A DNA stretch of 64,000 nt from Aplidium turbinatum. Lineage: Eukaryota; Chordata; Ascidiacea; Aplousobranchia; Polyclinidae. This document shows, one piece after another, positions 25,501 to 33,369 of this stretch. Position numbers and translations under genes: made by a program. The notes below the pieces were generated by a model. It made no database searches. It was not told the origin of the DNA and saw only the letters and a list, made by a program, of their open reading frames with translations. Within the stretch, counting starts at the first letter, position 1, and the number at the start of each line of letters is the position of its first letter. The stretch is taken from contig OU964918.1 of the NCBI GenBank assembly GCA_918807975.1, forward strand, positions 58,636,477-58,700,476, in the 5' to 3' direction.

Positions 25501-26808
25501 TGCCGCACAAAATAAATATTACAAATAAAAGTCCAATAGTCCTATTTCGCAAATGAACATTGCTCAATGTTCAGATCATTGTTAGACCTATTCCAAATGC
25601 TTTCACAAAACTTTTGGCGTTCATTTCCAATAAAATTGATAAAACTTAAACTTGTGCCGTGTGTTATTGTGTAATTGACCAGTATACTTGCAATTGGTGC
25701 TAAGCTAAAAAACACTGCAATTTATCCAGTTAACTTTCATAGCTTATTTAATCCTGAAATAAAATCTCAAAAACACTCTTTTCAAATGAAATAATATTGT
25801 AATAAGAATAGAATTGTATTTTCCCAGACAGAAAAATCCCTCATTTTTATATTAATTCAACGTCTGCAGACGCTGAATCAATATAATAATGACGGATTTT
25901 GTGTGGTTTAATAAACCCACGCTAGTGCCTATTTTATAATAGAGAAGGCTCCAGCCTAAATTCTGCATTGATACCTAATGATTTCCTGAGACAACTTGAA
26001 TATACTAAGCATAGAATCGTGTTTGGCATTGAGGACACGTATTGCGTTGGTACAAGAGTAATGTAGCTAGCAGACTACGAGCAGGGCCGGATTTAGCTGA
26101 TGGGGGGCCCGGGGCACTTTTAGATCGGGGGGCTCCCGTGCAAAAAAAATTTTCGCGCCTACGGCGCGAAAAACCATCTCTACGTATACAGTAGCATCAG
26201 TCCAGTACTGCACAGCATTTTGCAGAAACTTTAAAGGCCAAAAGGAAAAAAATAGCACAAAATCACCTTTTTTTCCACATAGGGGGACCCTTCAAAAGTC
26301 GGGGGGCCCGGGGCAACTGCCCCCTCTGCCCCCCCTAAATCCGGGCCTACGAGTATATATATTCTAGCCAACAATTATTGAAAATACTATTTAATGCTGC
26401 ATTGTGATAATAACAATATATTAGTCATTTTATTCTGTGTCCATTGCGACGGTGTGCTGTAAGCATTGTAGTTGATGTTATTACTATGTCTATCATAACG
26501 AGTCGTAACGAATGCATTTGTTTGATAGTGCACTGCAGGTTACGGTTGGACTACTACTGTACATATACCGTAATTGGGAGATATGTAGGCTACATTGCTT
26601 ACGCGACACCAATGTAAACATGGATGTTGGAAATGCATTAGGCCTAATGATAGGAAAATGAACGAAAAGGCCTTAACCATAAGTGGTATTATACACAAAT
26701 TACTTTTTCACAAAAGAATTCTTTACACGTTACTGACTTGATGGATTTTTCATCTAATATTTCTTTGTTGTCAAACTGCTGGTTCTCTTCATGTTTTGGA
26801 ACATTCAT
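13542..26808 (-). CDS. UNC93A-like transmembrane protein, gene 2 (in-frame stop in exon 8; possible pseudogene)
   Basis: Same family and exon plan as gene 3. Exons in order are 26729-26808 (candidate exon 1, beginning MNVPKHEENQQFD), 25207-25394, 24672-24852, 24446-24588, 21698-21932, 20375-20513, 19151-19324, 18312-18405, 14557-14735 and 13542-13643. Lengths of exons 2-9 equal those of gene 3 exactly, and all junction phases agree. Landmarks are SLQSSLNYEEGLGTASQA, KWLGCKWTICVSIIGF, NIAGQLISSIVLSNGD, YNGFQQAFLIGDFTR, LAVNWVGFTLISCG and NQEAAFASYMLF. Exon 8 reads GTA TGA AAA CCT where gene 3 has GTG TGG ACA CCT, so tryptophan becomes a stop at 18400-18402. The product would end after about 381 of 504 codons and lose the last membrane segments. 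No other stop or shift was seen, so recent decay, an allele or a sequence error are all possible. Exon 1 rests on a less usual GTGTAA donor. Introns are loaded with repeats. Confidence 0.8.
14032..14375 (+). mobile_element. LINE 3' fragment (reverse-transcriptase C-terminal tail)
   Basis: Encodes FEMWCHRRLLRISWMERKTN, the widespread FE.WCYRR.LRISW....TN motif downstream of the polymerase of non-LTR retrotransposons. In a shifted frame it continues to NREKWREFYHGRPQ near the end. It is a 5'-truncated relic in intron 9 of gene 2, antisense to the gene. Confidence 0.75.
14857..14896 (-). repeat. SINE family A, 3' fragment
   Basis: Matches the inverse of the SINE A tail (CTTAATCCTGGC, TTTCGCATACCTGTAGAG). 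It resumes at about 15389 with GAGGCTTTCAACCTGGTCACC, having been split by the element at 14897-15388. Confidence 0.65.
14897..15388. mobile_element. hAT-like MITE inserted in a SINE
   Basis: The ends CAGGGATTCCCAACC and GGTTAGGAACCCCT are inverse to each other. Near the left end, GTGGTACGCG is repeated several times. The SINE sequence on each side continues across the element, so the insertion is younger than the SINE. The target copies (CTGTAGAG and TTTAAGAG) have diverged. Confidence 0.65.
15516..15806. mobile_element. hAT-like MITE
   Basis: The ends GAGGAGTTTTCAACTTG and AAGGTTGAAAAGCCTTG are imperfect inverses, with several GTCGCGAG words near the left end. It interrupts the SINE A copy. 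The terminal bases are eroded, so limits are approximate. Confidence 0.5.
15839..16484. mobile_element. Inverted-repeat element with 8-bp target duplication
   Basis: Has about 27-bp inverted ends (AAATTTTTTTTCCCACGAAC and its inverse). The flanks GGCCTGGG (15831-15838) and AGCCTGGG (16485-16492) match at 7 of 8. An 8-bp duplication fits the hAT group. No transposase was seen. It sits inside a SINE. Confidence 0.65.
16787..16866 (-). repeat. SINE family A, head fragment
   Basis: Inverse of the SINE head and first body segment (GGTGCCACTGAATGGAGAGC, GAGAGTCGAACC). It lies next to the larger copy at 15424-16697. Confidence 0.6.
16984..18152. mobile_element. hAT-type non-autonomous transposon (1.17 kb)
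   Basis: Ends are exact inverses, CAGGGGTCGGCAACC and GGTTGCCGACCCCTG. The 8-bp target duplication ATGTAGGG is perfect (16976-16983, 18153-18160). GGGCCGGATCCGG-type words lie near the ends. No transposase domain is visible. It sits in intron 8 of UNC93A-like gene 2, shares its end sequence with the MITE at 33475-33607, and looks young. Confidence 0.85.
18741..19128. mobile_element. MITE of the GGCCTGATTTGTCACA family
   Basis: Related to 9267-9696, with left end CTGAAGATGCGACCTGATTC and right end ACAGATCAGGCTGTATCTCC. It ends within about 20 bases of the exon 7 donor of gene 2 (donor at 19145-19150). Confidence 0.6.
19647..20262. mobile_element. TTAA-flanked inverted-repeat element (piggyBac-like MITE)
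   Basis: The ends CCCTATTCGGAC and GTCCGAATAGGG are exact inverses. Each is flanked directly by TTAA (19643-19646, 20263-20266), the target of piggyBac-type transposases. It is 616 bp with no transposase. It lies in intron 6 of gene 2. A single related end occurs at 55109-55190. Confidence 0.75.
20690..20815 (-). repeat. tRNA-derived SINE, Ser-like head
   Basis: On the minus strand, GTAGCCGAGTGGTGAGAACG and GTGGGTTCGACACC form the A and B boxes of a serine-tRNA-like head, followed by GAGCACGCGGCTGTGTCTCGG. Diverged relatives lie at 38565-38715 and 43975-44095, with a possible one at 22195-22340. Pol III SINE origin is inferred. Confidence 0.55.
20897..21197. mobile_element. Foldback element with nested inverted repeats
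   Basis: Outer arms of about 66 bp (20899-20965 and 21130-21196) are inverses (CAGCATACAAAAACGTCG and its complement). Inside, CCTGTAAGCAAA..TTTGCTTACAGG flanks a hairpin built on CATTTCAACGA, and a second hairpin, TTCATACCAG..CTGGTATGAA, lies at 21079-21110. Nearly all of the element can fold on itself. It lies in intron 5 of gene 2. Confidence 0.75.
21225..21455 (-). repeat. tRNA-derived SINE, family D
   Basis: Contains GGGAGTCGAACCAGGATTGC as the inverse of a B box. The segment upstream (GCATCGGGG, CACCCAATTTATTATA) recurs at 38285-38460 and partly at 37440-37530. The A box is poorly preserved. Confidence 0.45.
22388..22705 (+). repeat. tRNA-derived SINE family A, reference full-length copy
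   Basis: The head is CTCGATAGCTCAATTGGTTA and CTGGTTCGACTCTCGGGG. The body has GTGCGCTTGAGCAACGCA, CTCTCCATTCAGTGGCA, ATGGAATAGTTCCCCGGCAA, CACTCTGTCAATCTCGGTGA, AAAGCCTCTACAAGTATGCG and TTTCCCAGTCCGAGGATAAA. The tail is (ATCA)n. The head resembles an isoleucine/valine-type tRNA. It lies in intron 4 of gene 2. Confidence 0.85.
22869..23054. repeat. Minisatellite of CAGACACCAGACATC units
   Basis: CAGACACC and CAGACATC words alternate and are interrupted four times by CCTTTGTTGTGACACCAGAC. This gives a two-level repeat of about 190 bp in intron 4 of gene 2. Its minus-strand reading (SDVWCLV) is open only because of the repeat. Confidence 0.85.
23130..23262 (-). repeat. SINE family A, head part
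   Basis: Inverse match to the head and first body segment (TTGTTCCATTCGCTAGGTGC, GAATGGAGAGCAGTCC, TTGAGCAAGCGCAC, GAGAGTCG). Confidence 0.65.
23535..24195 (+). mobile_element. LINE 3' part, jockey/CR1-like polymerase tail
   Basis: Translation shows LNQSLSLITGCLKPTNI..HILSEIAPPNIRR, the conserved thumb/tail of jockey-like polymerases. It ends in a zinc-knuckle region, NRLRTGIGRCKTLMRHWGYS then CKCG..QTMQHLLECP. The two parts lie in different frames with a stop near 23868, so it is a dead, 5'-truncated copy. It lies in intron 4 of gene 2, antisense to the gene. Confidence 0.85.
24990..25062 (-). repeat. SINE family A, short fragment
   Basis: The inverse of the middle of SINE A (TTTTGCATACTTTTAGAGGC, GGGCCGGTTACCGA). 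It lies in intron 2 of gene 2. Confidence 0.6.
26082..26347. mobile_element. hAT-like MITE, GGGGGCCCGGGGCAC family (copy 1)
   Basis: The left end CAGGGCCGGATTTAG and right end CTAAATCCGGGCC are inverse. Internal marks are CACTTTTAGATCGGGGG and TTCAAAAGTCGGGGGGCC. The flanks ACTACGAG and CCTACGAG match at 7 of 8, though the last bases of the right end are eroded. It lies in the presumed intron 1 of gene 2. Confidence 0.75.
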
Positions 26809-27216
26809 AATTATCTGGTGATGAGACAAGGTTCTTTGTGTATGCACTCATTTTGTGTGGCATGGACACATGTACGTACAATCCATTATGTGTTACCTTT
26901 CAAATTGTTTATCTATCCGTAAAAACAAACAGAATAGTATTCAATATTCATTAACAAATTTTACAGTTCTATTCATAATAGGCTTACTGTTAACCTCACC
27001 ACGCTTGATAGCAACATAGAATGGCTGCAACTTTTGCAAACTCGCACTCAAGAAAAGATACAAAATTAAATCCAAATTTTCCTTTTATTCAGTGACCACC
27101 ACAAAATCCTCAATATTTTGTAAATGATCACTCACTATATAGTCTGTGGCTACATGCATACATGCATAGATCTATAGCAGGTCGGTGCTTACAAAACCGT
27201 CTCGCTTTTTTTACAG
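26809..27216. other. Upstream flank of gene 2, nothing certain
   Basis: AT-rich. A CTATATAG word near 27137 is a weak TATA candidate about 330 bases upstream of the proposed ATG of gene 2. No other feature was seen. Confidence 0.3.
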
Positions 27217-27475
27217 GATGAAACGTCCTGAAGCTTTCGAGGAATTTATTTTACTGTGTTTCCTGTGCAATCACATGGGATACAAAAGTGTGAGGTTTGC
27301 AAACTTTGACATGGCCAGATATGGAAAATATTAAGCGTGTTCTGCTTCACTCAAGTTTCTTATAGCGGTAATAACAAAGGAAATTCTGCTGTGCGTGTGA
27401 TGAAATTTTTTCAGCGAGGTTTTTAAGTCCAGCTATTCCGATTTCATGTCCTATTTGACATAATTTTTGACTACC
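27217..27475 (+). repeat. Duplicated segment, copy A (opened by hAT insertions)
   Basis: About 90% similar to 37549-37813. It encodes MKRPEAFEEFILLCFLCNHM and onward, with one in-frame stop (TAA after GKY). The segment resumes at 30162-30205 and 35881-35907, so it was continuous before two hAT insertions at 27484 and 30214. I do not recognise the peptide. Confidence 0.7.
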
Positions 27476-27768
27476 CTAGTGATCAGGGCCTCCGAGAGAA
27501 TTCAGCACTGGTCGGGAAACAATACGAAAAATGGGCCCCATAATATTTGTTAGCAAATATTGCGTTGCATGTTCGTGTTAAGCTGAAATTAGCCTACTTT
27601 CCTCAGCATGAAAAGAACTTCCTTCAATGTAACAATCATAATAATCACTGGATTACACTTGCAGCAAAAATGCCATTGAGGCTAACTATTTTGTCTAGAA
27701 AGCTTGGTAAACACACAATAGGCCTATAACCTACAGGCAACGAAAATAGTTCAACCAAGCATTTAATT

Positions 27769-27987
27769 CAGGAGTGTCCAAACTTTTTTCCACGCGAGCC
27801 AGATTTGATAATAAATCTTCGCGGGCCAACAGCCACAATAATTTTTCTGAAAACTGCAAGTTGAATTTATATGATTTTTATGTGTCTGCAGGCCAAAAAT
27901 AACACATTGTACAACAACAGGCGCGGGCCATACAAAAACGTACAAAAACGTTTCAGGGCTCTCACTTTCAGACCTTGGACATCCCTG
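27769..27987. mobile_element. hAT-like MITE (219 bp) nested in a hAT element
   Basis: The ends CAGGAGTGTCCAAAC and TTGGACATCCCTG are near inverses. The 8-bp duplication ATTTAATT is perfect (27761-27768, 27988-27995). GCGGGCCA words lie near the ends. Confidence 0.85.
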
Positions 27988-28169
27988 ATTTAATTCAACC
28001 CTTTCTGGACTTTTTGCAATGCAAAGTTACGGATCACAGCATCAAATGATAAAATTTTGCGACGTCTGAATTGATGCACAACGTGTATAAGCCTAGTTAG
28101 GTTTTTCAATCGGTTTTGAGTCATAGGCCTACCGGAGCGCAAACAATTCTTTACAAATTTCAGTAATTG

Positions 28170-28214
28170 CTAAAGCCACGTTCTCAAAGCGCAGCTTTGA
28201 GAACGTGGCTTTAG
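28170..28214. repeat. Perfect 21-bp palindrome with 3-base loop
   Basis: The arms CTAAAGCCACGTTCTCAAAG.. (28170-28190) and the exact inverse (28194-28214) surround GCA. Just after it, GGAACACAAAAAAGTCATCA occurs twice in tandem (28228 and 28270 regions). Confidence 0.85.
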
Positions 28215-29142
28215 TGAGGTAGCTACCGGAACACAAAAAAGTCATCACAAAATTGGAGGTAGCTATCCGGAACACAAAAAAGTCATCACAAAACTATTTG
28301 AAAAAACCTTTCGAAAGTTGCAATCAATGATTCCTTGTGTAGAGATTATGGGGTGGTTCCTTATGGTTTGCAGCTGAAGTTTGCTGTGTGGCTTTCTGTC
28401 AAAAGTAGCCTACCAACTCATCCAAAATGTCTTGAAAAATGTCATTGTTGTAGCCTACAAATGGTTTAAACTTGTCCCACATGCCCGCAAATGCACAACA
28501 GACATACGATGAAATTTTCATGGAACTTCAAACTCATCGAAGATATGTTTGAGTTTGTTGATACGTTTGCCAATTCCAACAACTATCGAATCTTTTGCAA
28601 TGTAGCCTACGGTAGAATACATTTCCTTCGAATGATTCAGCTAGTTAAGTGGAATTATAAAAGCGTTCTGTCCTCGGAAAAAAAAATCATTTTCTTTTAA
28701 ATTTATAATTGCCACTGCAACTTTAGCTTGCGAGTAGTAGCCTACTCTTCTCAGCTTTCTCTTACTTAGATTACATCTTCCTTTAATTTCATTAAATTCA
28801 TCAGTGAATCTTGTTTAGGACCGTTCGGTAATCCACACAACGAAAAGCAGTCACAAATTTAAAACTGCTAGTTGTAGGCTACTTTACCATTGACTCAGCT
28901 TTCGATCAAGCTCTTGTTGGTTCCAACTCGATGCATTTAAGAAACGTCTTTAGAGCTTCAATTGCAAAAGGGTACTGTAAAGCATTGGCTTTGACTGCAC
29001 CACGCCTTGATTACCCTCTGGAAATCAATTTTCTTTGCAAGATGATAGGACAGCAGATTCTTTAGATTTTTCAGAATTTTTCCTCTGACTGGGCTATAAC
29101 TTTAAAGATGCCACTAGCTTACAGATAATCAATTACTCCAAA

Positions 29143-29625
29143 ATGATAAAACATTTCAACAACGCAGTCTGTAGGCAACATTATGAATTCCAACTAGATT
29201 TAAGCAACAACATCTATAAACAAAACACTCAAATAAAGAAAAAACTCACTACCTTCCAAAATCACATCATGAGAAGCATGACCAACAGAAGGCTACTTGA
29301 CCACACGAAAACAGAAGATCTTTTAACTATGACAAAATTACATCCAATTGCAGCAATAAGTTAATAAAATGAAAAGTTTTAAAACTGTTCGGCCACACTA
29401 AAAGATCACAATTCGGAATCAGCAAAGTTTGCACAGAAGGCAAAGTAGAAGAAAAAAGAAAACGTGGCAGACAACCAAAACGATGGCAAGACAACATCCA
29501 ATCATGGACCGGACTCAACTTGGCGACACTAGGCGAGCTGGCTTAAAATCGCCACTCTAGGAAGCAAATAACTCATGTTGATGCGCAATCTGCTGCAGGC
29601 GGAGTGCGGAGATGATGACTGATGA
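29143..29625 (+). mobile_element. LINE 3' fragment with GATGAT tail
   Basis: Encodes LTTFQNHIMRSMTNRRLLDH. After a frame change it gives KLFGHTKRSQFGISKVCTEG and EEKRKRGRQPKRWQDNIQSW, the C-terminal end of a non-LTR retrotransposon polymerase. It ends in GATGATGACTGATGATGAT. It is nested in the hAT element 27484-30153. Confidence 0.75.
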
Positions 29626-30387
29626 TGATCCATAAACAAAAAATATACAGAATTTACTTTCTTTAATCGTGCTTGGACTGATACCTTTAACTTTCCCAGA
29701 TAACTTATGTTGGATACAACATCCTATGCCTGGCCAACGCAGATTTTGAAGTTAACGTTCAGTTGTCAAGCAAAAATAGTTCCCGCTTAGCTAAGACAGC
29801 ACCAGTTTTCAAGTTGACACTATCAATACAATCGAAACCGTTCAGTGATACAGAAATCATTTCAGCTTCAGATTTTACGTCTTGAATCTGTTCAACATCG
29901 CCCACCTTAACACGAAAATGATTTGTTCTTGATGAGAAACATCGAGAGTGACATTTACAATGATTGAGAAATACTTGGAACTACGCACTTCATTTAAGAA
30001 TTTGTTGAATATTTAGTTGGTACATTTTTACTTTAGTACTAAAAATGGGCCCCCCTCAAAAGTGCAAAAGCAAAAAACTACTCGTTTTTCCTTTACAATA
30101 TTTTGCTAGGGGGGAAACTGGCCCGACTTCCCCCCCCCCTCTCGGAGCCACTGCTAGTGATGTAATAGTAATAACCAGTTGGTCCGTGAAATAGGCATCG
30201 ACGGTGTCATAAGCAGTGTTGTACGCGTCAATGAAATAAATTGACGGCGTCAGCGGTAGCGCTAATTTCTAGCACTATTTTAGCCAGGGTCTCACAAAAC
30301 GGAAGTATTTCAACCAAGTTTAGGCTAACAATAGCTATAAAGAGCAGGTATTATGTTTTGAGACTGTATTGTAATTAGCTGCTTAGC

Positions 30388-30714
30388 CTATTAGTTATTT
30401 TCTTGTAAAAACACAAGCATTTCAAAACGTTTGTCTGACAATCTGCTGCGTTTGGGACGCATAATGTCCTTTCCAAGTGAAAACATGCGTTCCACAGCAG
30501 CGCTGGATGGTATTGATGTGTTGTATTCCAAAAAAAAGCCTTTAAAACGTTTACTCGAAAAGGTATCATTGTTCCAAGCCTGCTGTGATGGATTAGCTTT
30601 AGCATAATTATATAAATCTTTTAACGAGGTCCATTGCACCAACATCGCTCTTTTCAGGGGCATAGAGCTTTTAAAATAAAGTAGCCTATCTTCAACCTCC
30701 AGAATGACATTCAT
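30388..30714 (-). pseudogene. hAT transposase C-terminal (dimerisation) region
   Basis: The translated sequence has SMNVILEVEDRLLYF, then NTSIPSSAAVERMFSLGKDI and MRPKRSRLSDKRFEMLVFLQ. This is the P.SSA..ER.FS.....RRSRLS....E.L.FL pattern of the hAT dimerisation domain. The stop lies about 170 bases inside the left end of the 30214-35872 element, as expected for its own transposase. The catalytic part is not recognisable. The reading frame toward the N terminus is cut by the insertion at 30752. Confidence 0.85.
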
Positions 30715-31059
30715 TGATTTTTCGCTTTCTTTCTCTGATTCTTCGTTGTTACAGGGATGGAGGAACCATTTTAAAAGTAGATGGGCCCAGGGGCGGAGCA
30801 GTTAAAGTCAATCCAACTTCTGAGGGGCTTCTACCCCAGACCCCCTTAGCAATGCTGCATTCCAAATACTTTATACATTGAGTTTTCATGATTGCCTTTC
30901 GTACCAACAAGCGAAAAGTTTCCATTTTTGGGCTCAATTTGGCCAAAAAATTTACAAAATTGTTCAATTGCTTTATAGGCTACTATAGTGACAAAGCTTT
31001 GGTAGAGATGCAATTGATTGAGTTTCGCTTTTAGCAGCATGATTGTTGCTTACTTCACA

Positions 31060-31205
31060 CAGGCCCGGATTTAGGGGGGGGCAGAGGGTGCAGGTGCCCC
31101 GGGCCCCCGACTTTTGAAGGGCCCCCCTATGTGGAAAAAAAATTTTGCACGGGGCCTCCCGATCTAAAAGTGCACCGGGCCCCCCATCTGCTAAATCCGG
31201 CCCTG
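31060..31205. mobile_element. hAT-like MITE, GGGGGCCCGGGGCAC family (copy 2, 146 bp)
   Basis: The ends CAGGCCCGGATTTAG and CTAAATCCGGCCCTG are near inverses. The 8-bp duplication ACTTCACA is perfect (31052-31059, 31206-31213). It is in inverse orientation to 26082-26347. The sequence around it (AGTTTCGCTTTTAGC) also occurs without a MITE near 59647. Confidence 0.9.
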
Positions 31206-31395
31206 ACTTCACAGTGTAGATTCTGACGATCTGTTTTAGCCTGATGCTGCGAGTTCGTTGTGGCAATATCGAATTACACTAGCTTTCGGAACACAGTTCC
31301 CTAGTCATGCTATGACGAATGGTTGAGAGTAGAGTAGAGAGTTTGCTTTGTTGAACCATAACAAAAAATATAACATAATTAAAATAAACTCAAAC

Positions 31396-31433
31396 GTTTT
31401 CGACACGTACGGTCGTACGTGTGTCTTCATCAA
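31396..31433 (-). ncRNA. Hammerhead-ribozyme-like motif, left inverted copy
   Basis: Read on the minus strand it is TGATGA, a self-complementary stem (GACAC..GTACG, loop, CGTACGTGTC), then GAAAACG. This is the core order CUGAUGA - stem II - GAAA, with U in place of the first C. Hammerhead motifs are known in the terminal repeats of Penelope-like elements. Activity is doubtful given the changed base. Confidence 0.5.
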
Positions 31434-31902
31434 AAAACAACACATACATTGGTATGTTAACCAGACATTTGTTGACAAGGGCTGGGGAGCACTTAAACCC
31501 AAACCTAACAACCAAAAGTGCAATTAAAGAGCACATCGCCTCTTGTGAAACGTGCACTGACAATGTCTCGATCGGCCAATTTAAAATCATCTCTGGAGGC
31601 AAATCTGATTTTCAGACTAAGATTATGGAAGCCTTAAGAATCAAACGTAACAATCCATCTCTCAACGGCAGTAATTCGCCTGTGGCTCATCGTTCCTTTT
31701 GTGTGTGTGTTCTAATTGTTTGTCCAATGCCTGTAGTCTACACCTGATGTGATCTGTTTCCCACCGCATAATTTACTCGTAATCATTCTCGTATTTGTTC
31801 AGTTTGTGCTTTTCAGTCCAGAGTGTCGTTAAAGTTAGGCTACAGTGCAAAGTCAAAGCTATCTTCCGATTTTTCATTTTATGTATATTGCAGATTTAAT
31901 TC

Positions 31903-31933
31903 CTGATGAGGACACACGTACGTGTCGAACACG
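31903..31933 (+). ncRNA. Hammerhead-ribozyme-like motif, right copy
   Basis: CTGATGA, then a stem GACAC..GTGTC, then CGAAC. The core is kept except that the base after GAA is C where A is usual. It lies at the 3' end of the Penelope-like fragment. Like the left copy, it is probably decayed. Confidence 0.5.
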
Positions 31934-33369
31934 TTTGAGTTTATTTTAATTATGTTATATTTTTTGTGTGTAATAAAGTATGTTAAACCCGCTAAGGTTA
32001 CTATGTTTTATTTCTCTATGCTTTATAGTGCTGTACAAAATATGGCGATGAACACACAAATAAAAAAGAAACAATACACACACAGTTATTATACCACCTG
32101 GGATAAATAATCTGCAGCATTATACAGTAGACTGTGCGCATATGTAACAGCCGCAGCACCAATATGCAAATATAATACTGGCATCAACAATGCACAGCTA
32201 ATTACCACAAAGTTTCAATACCAGGAGTACCGGTACTGGTATATTTAACAGTGAGCAAAGTTATCCGGGAGTAACAGCCTGCAGTATTATGTGCATACAC
32301 AACAGCTGCACCACCTGTTAATATACAAATATAGTAGGCCTACTGGTATCAAACAACAACAAGGTCCCTTCAACTGTCACTATATAGGTGACTGCTACTG
32401 TATTACACTTGACATTTTTTCCTAAAAAAGTTAATAATACAATCATTGAAAGCAATAAATTCTTGGCAAATTGAGGTGAGATCAACCTGATCGATCAAGT
32501 TTTTGTGAATGTGTTCAACTGTTCATCCTATGGTTCAAGTGCTCTTGGGTTAATCTGCTTTTTAAGTAATTTTTCACCAGTTTGTGGCACGAAAAAGACC
32601 TATTTGCAGTAGCATTACACATAGGGATATTTACACTATGTTTTATCTATTATTCATTTTCGAGCGAATTAACATCAATATCCCCATCTAGCCTGGTTTA
32701 AGTGCCTTTTAGATACAAAGTTGCTGCATCCTCTACCCTTGCTACAGCTAAAATTACTTTCTCTATATCACAAAAAACTGCAGGTTATCTTGGTAAAATC
32801 TTTCGCTACCTTTTCATAAATATTTGACTTTCAAAAGTGGGTAGGCCAGGCCCACCCAGAAAATAAAGTACGTGGGCCCAGACTCACGAGGCCCACGTGG
32901 TTCCTCCATCCCTGGTTGATACTGCTCACGATATTAATGATCACTAGGGCAACTAAAATCAATACAGTCAACAATTTTCTGCCTTATTTAAAACGTTCAT
33001 AAACTAAATTTCAGGCTGACACGAAAGAGAGGTTTCAAAGTTATTAAGTAAAAAAAAAGTCAAATTTCATGGTTAGGTCAAAATTTTCTTTCTACGTAGT
33101 TTTTCTTCTATTGATATTTTATTAAAGCTACACAGATACTGATTTTTTGTTGCAATTTATGTTGCTATTCTGACGTAATAATCCATTTATTACAATTTCT
33201 GAGGTAATAATCTTGTTTCGCCCACTACTGACGATTATATATTAGCCAACTACCCTGCTGTGCTGTTGATGAGTTGGATGCCAGGGTTAAAGCAGTGACC
33301 ATTAAAAACAGGTCAAGAAGAGCTAGTTTTACTTCCATTGGCCAACCTCCACAGCCAATTGGGGCAACC

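Larger units (their letters stand above)
27484..30153. mobile_element. hAT-type transposon, 2.67 kb, perfect target duplication
   Basis: The ends CAGGGCCTCCGAGAG and CTCTCGGAGCCACTG are inverse. They are flanked by a perfect CTAGTGAT duplication (27476-27483, 30154-30161). The uninterrupted sequence is present at about 37803-37815. No transposase was recognised inside. It carries its own nested MITE, a palindrome and a LINE tail. Confidence 0.88.
31355..31980 (+). mobile_element. Penelope-like retroelement, 5'-truncated, with GIY-YIG endonuclease tail
   Basis: The open frame 31421-31747 encodes NNTYIGMLTRHLLTRAGEHL, SAIKEHIASC and KIMEALRIKRNNPSLN. YIG, R..TR..EH, SAI..H and the late E...I....P.LN match the GIY-YIG nuclease that follows the reverse transcriptase in Penelope-like elements. 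The polymerase part is absent. The 3' end (31905-31970) recurs inverted at the left edge (31360-31432), giving a tail-inverted structure as described for Penelope insertions. Each copy carries a hammerhead-like motif. Confidence 0.75.
30752..32914. mobile_element. hAT-type element nested in the 5.66-kb hAT
   Basis: The ends CAGGGATGGAGGAACCA and GGTTCCTCCATCCCTG are exact inverses. GTTGTTAC on the left and GTTGATAC on the right are a likely duplication with one mismatch and a one-base ambiguity at the left end. Both ends carry GGGCCCA words. It contains a MITE and a Penelope-like fragment. No transposase was seen. Confidence 0.75.

Noticed and set aside
28370-28700. Minus-strand fragments (FAGMWDKFKPFVGY, STVGYIAKDSIVVG) as a transposase of the 27484-30153 element
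   Set aside because: The pieces are suggestive but frame-broken and lack any motif I could assign to hAT transposases.
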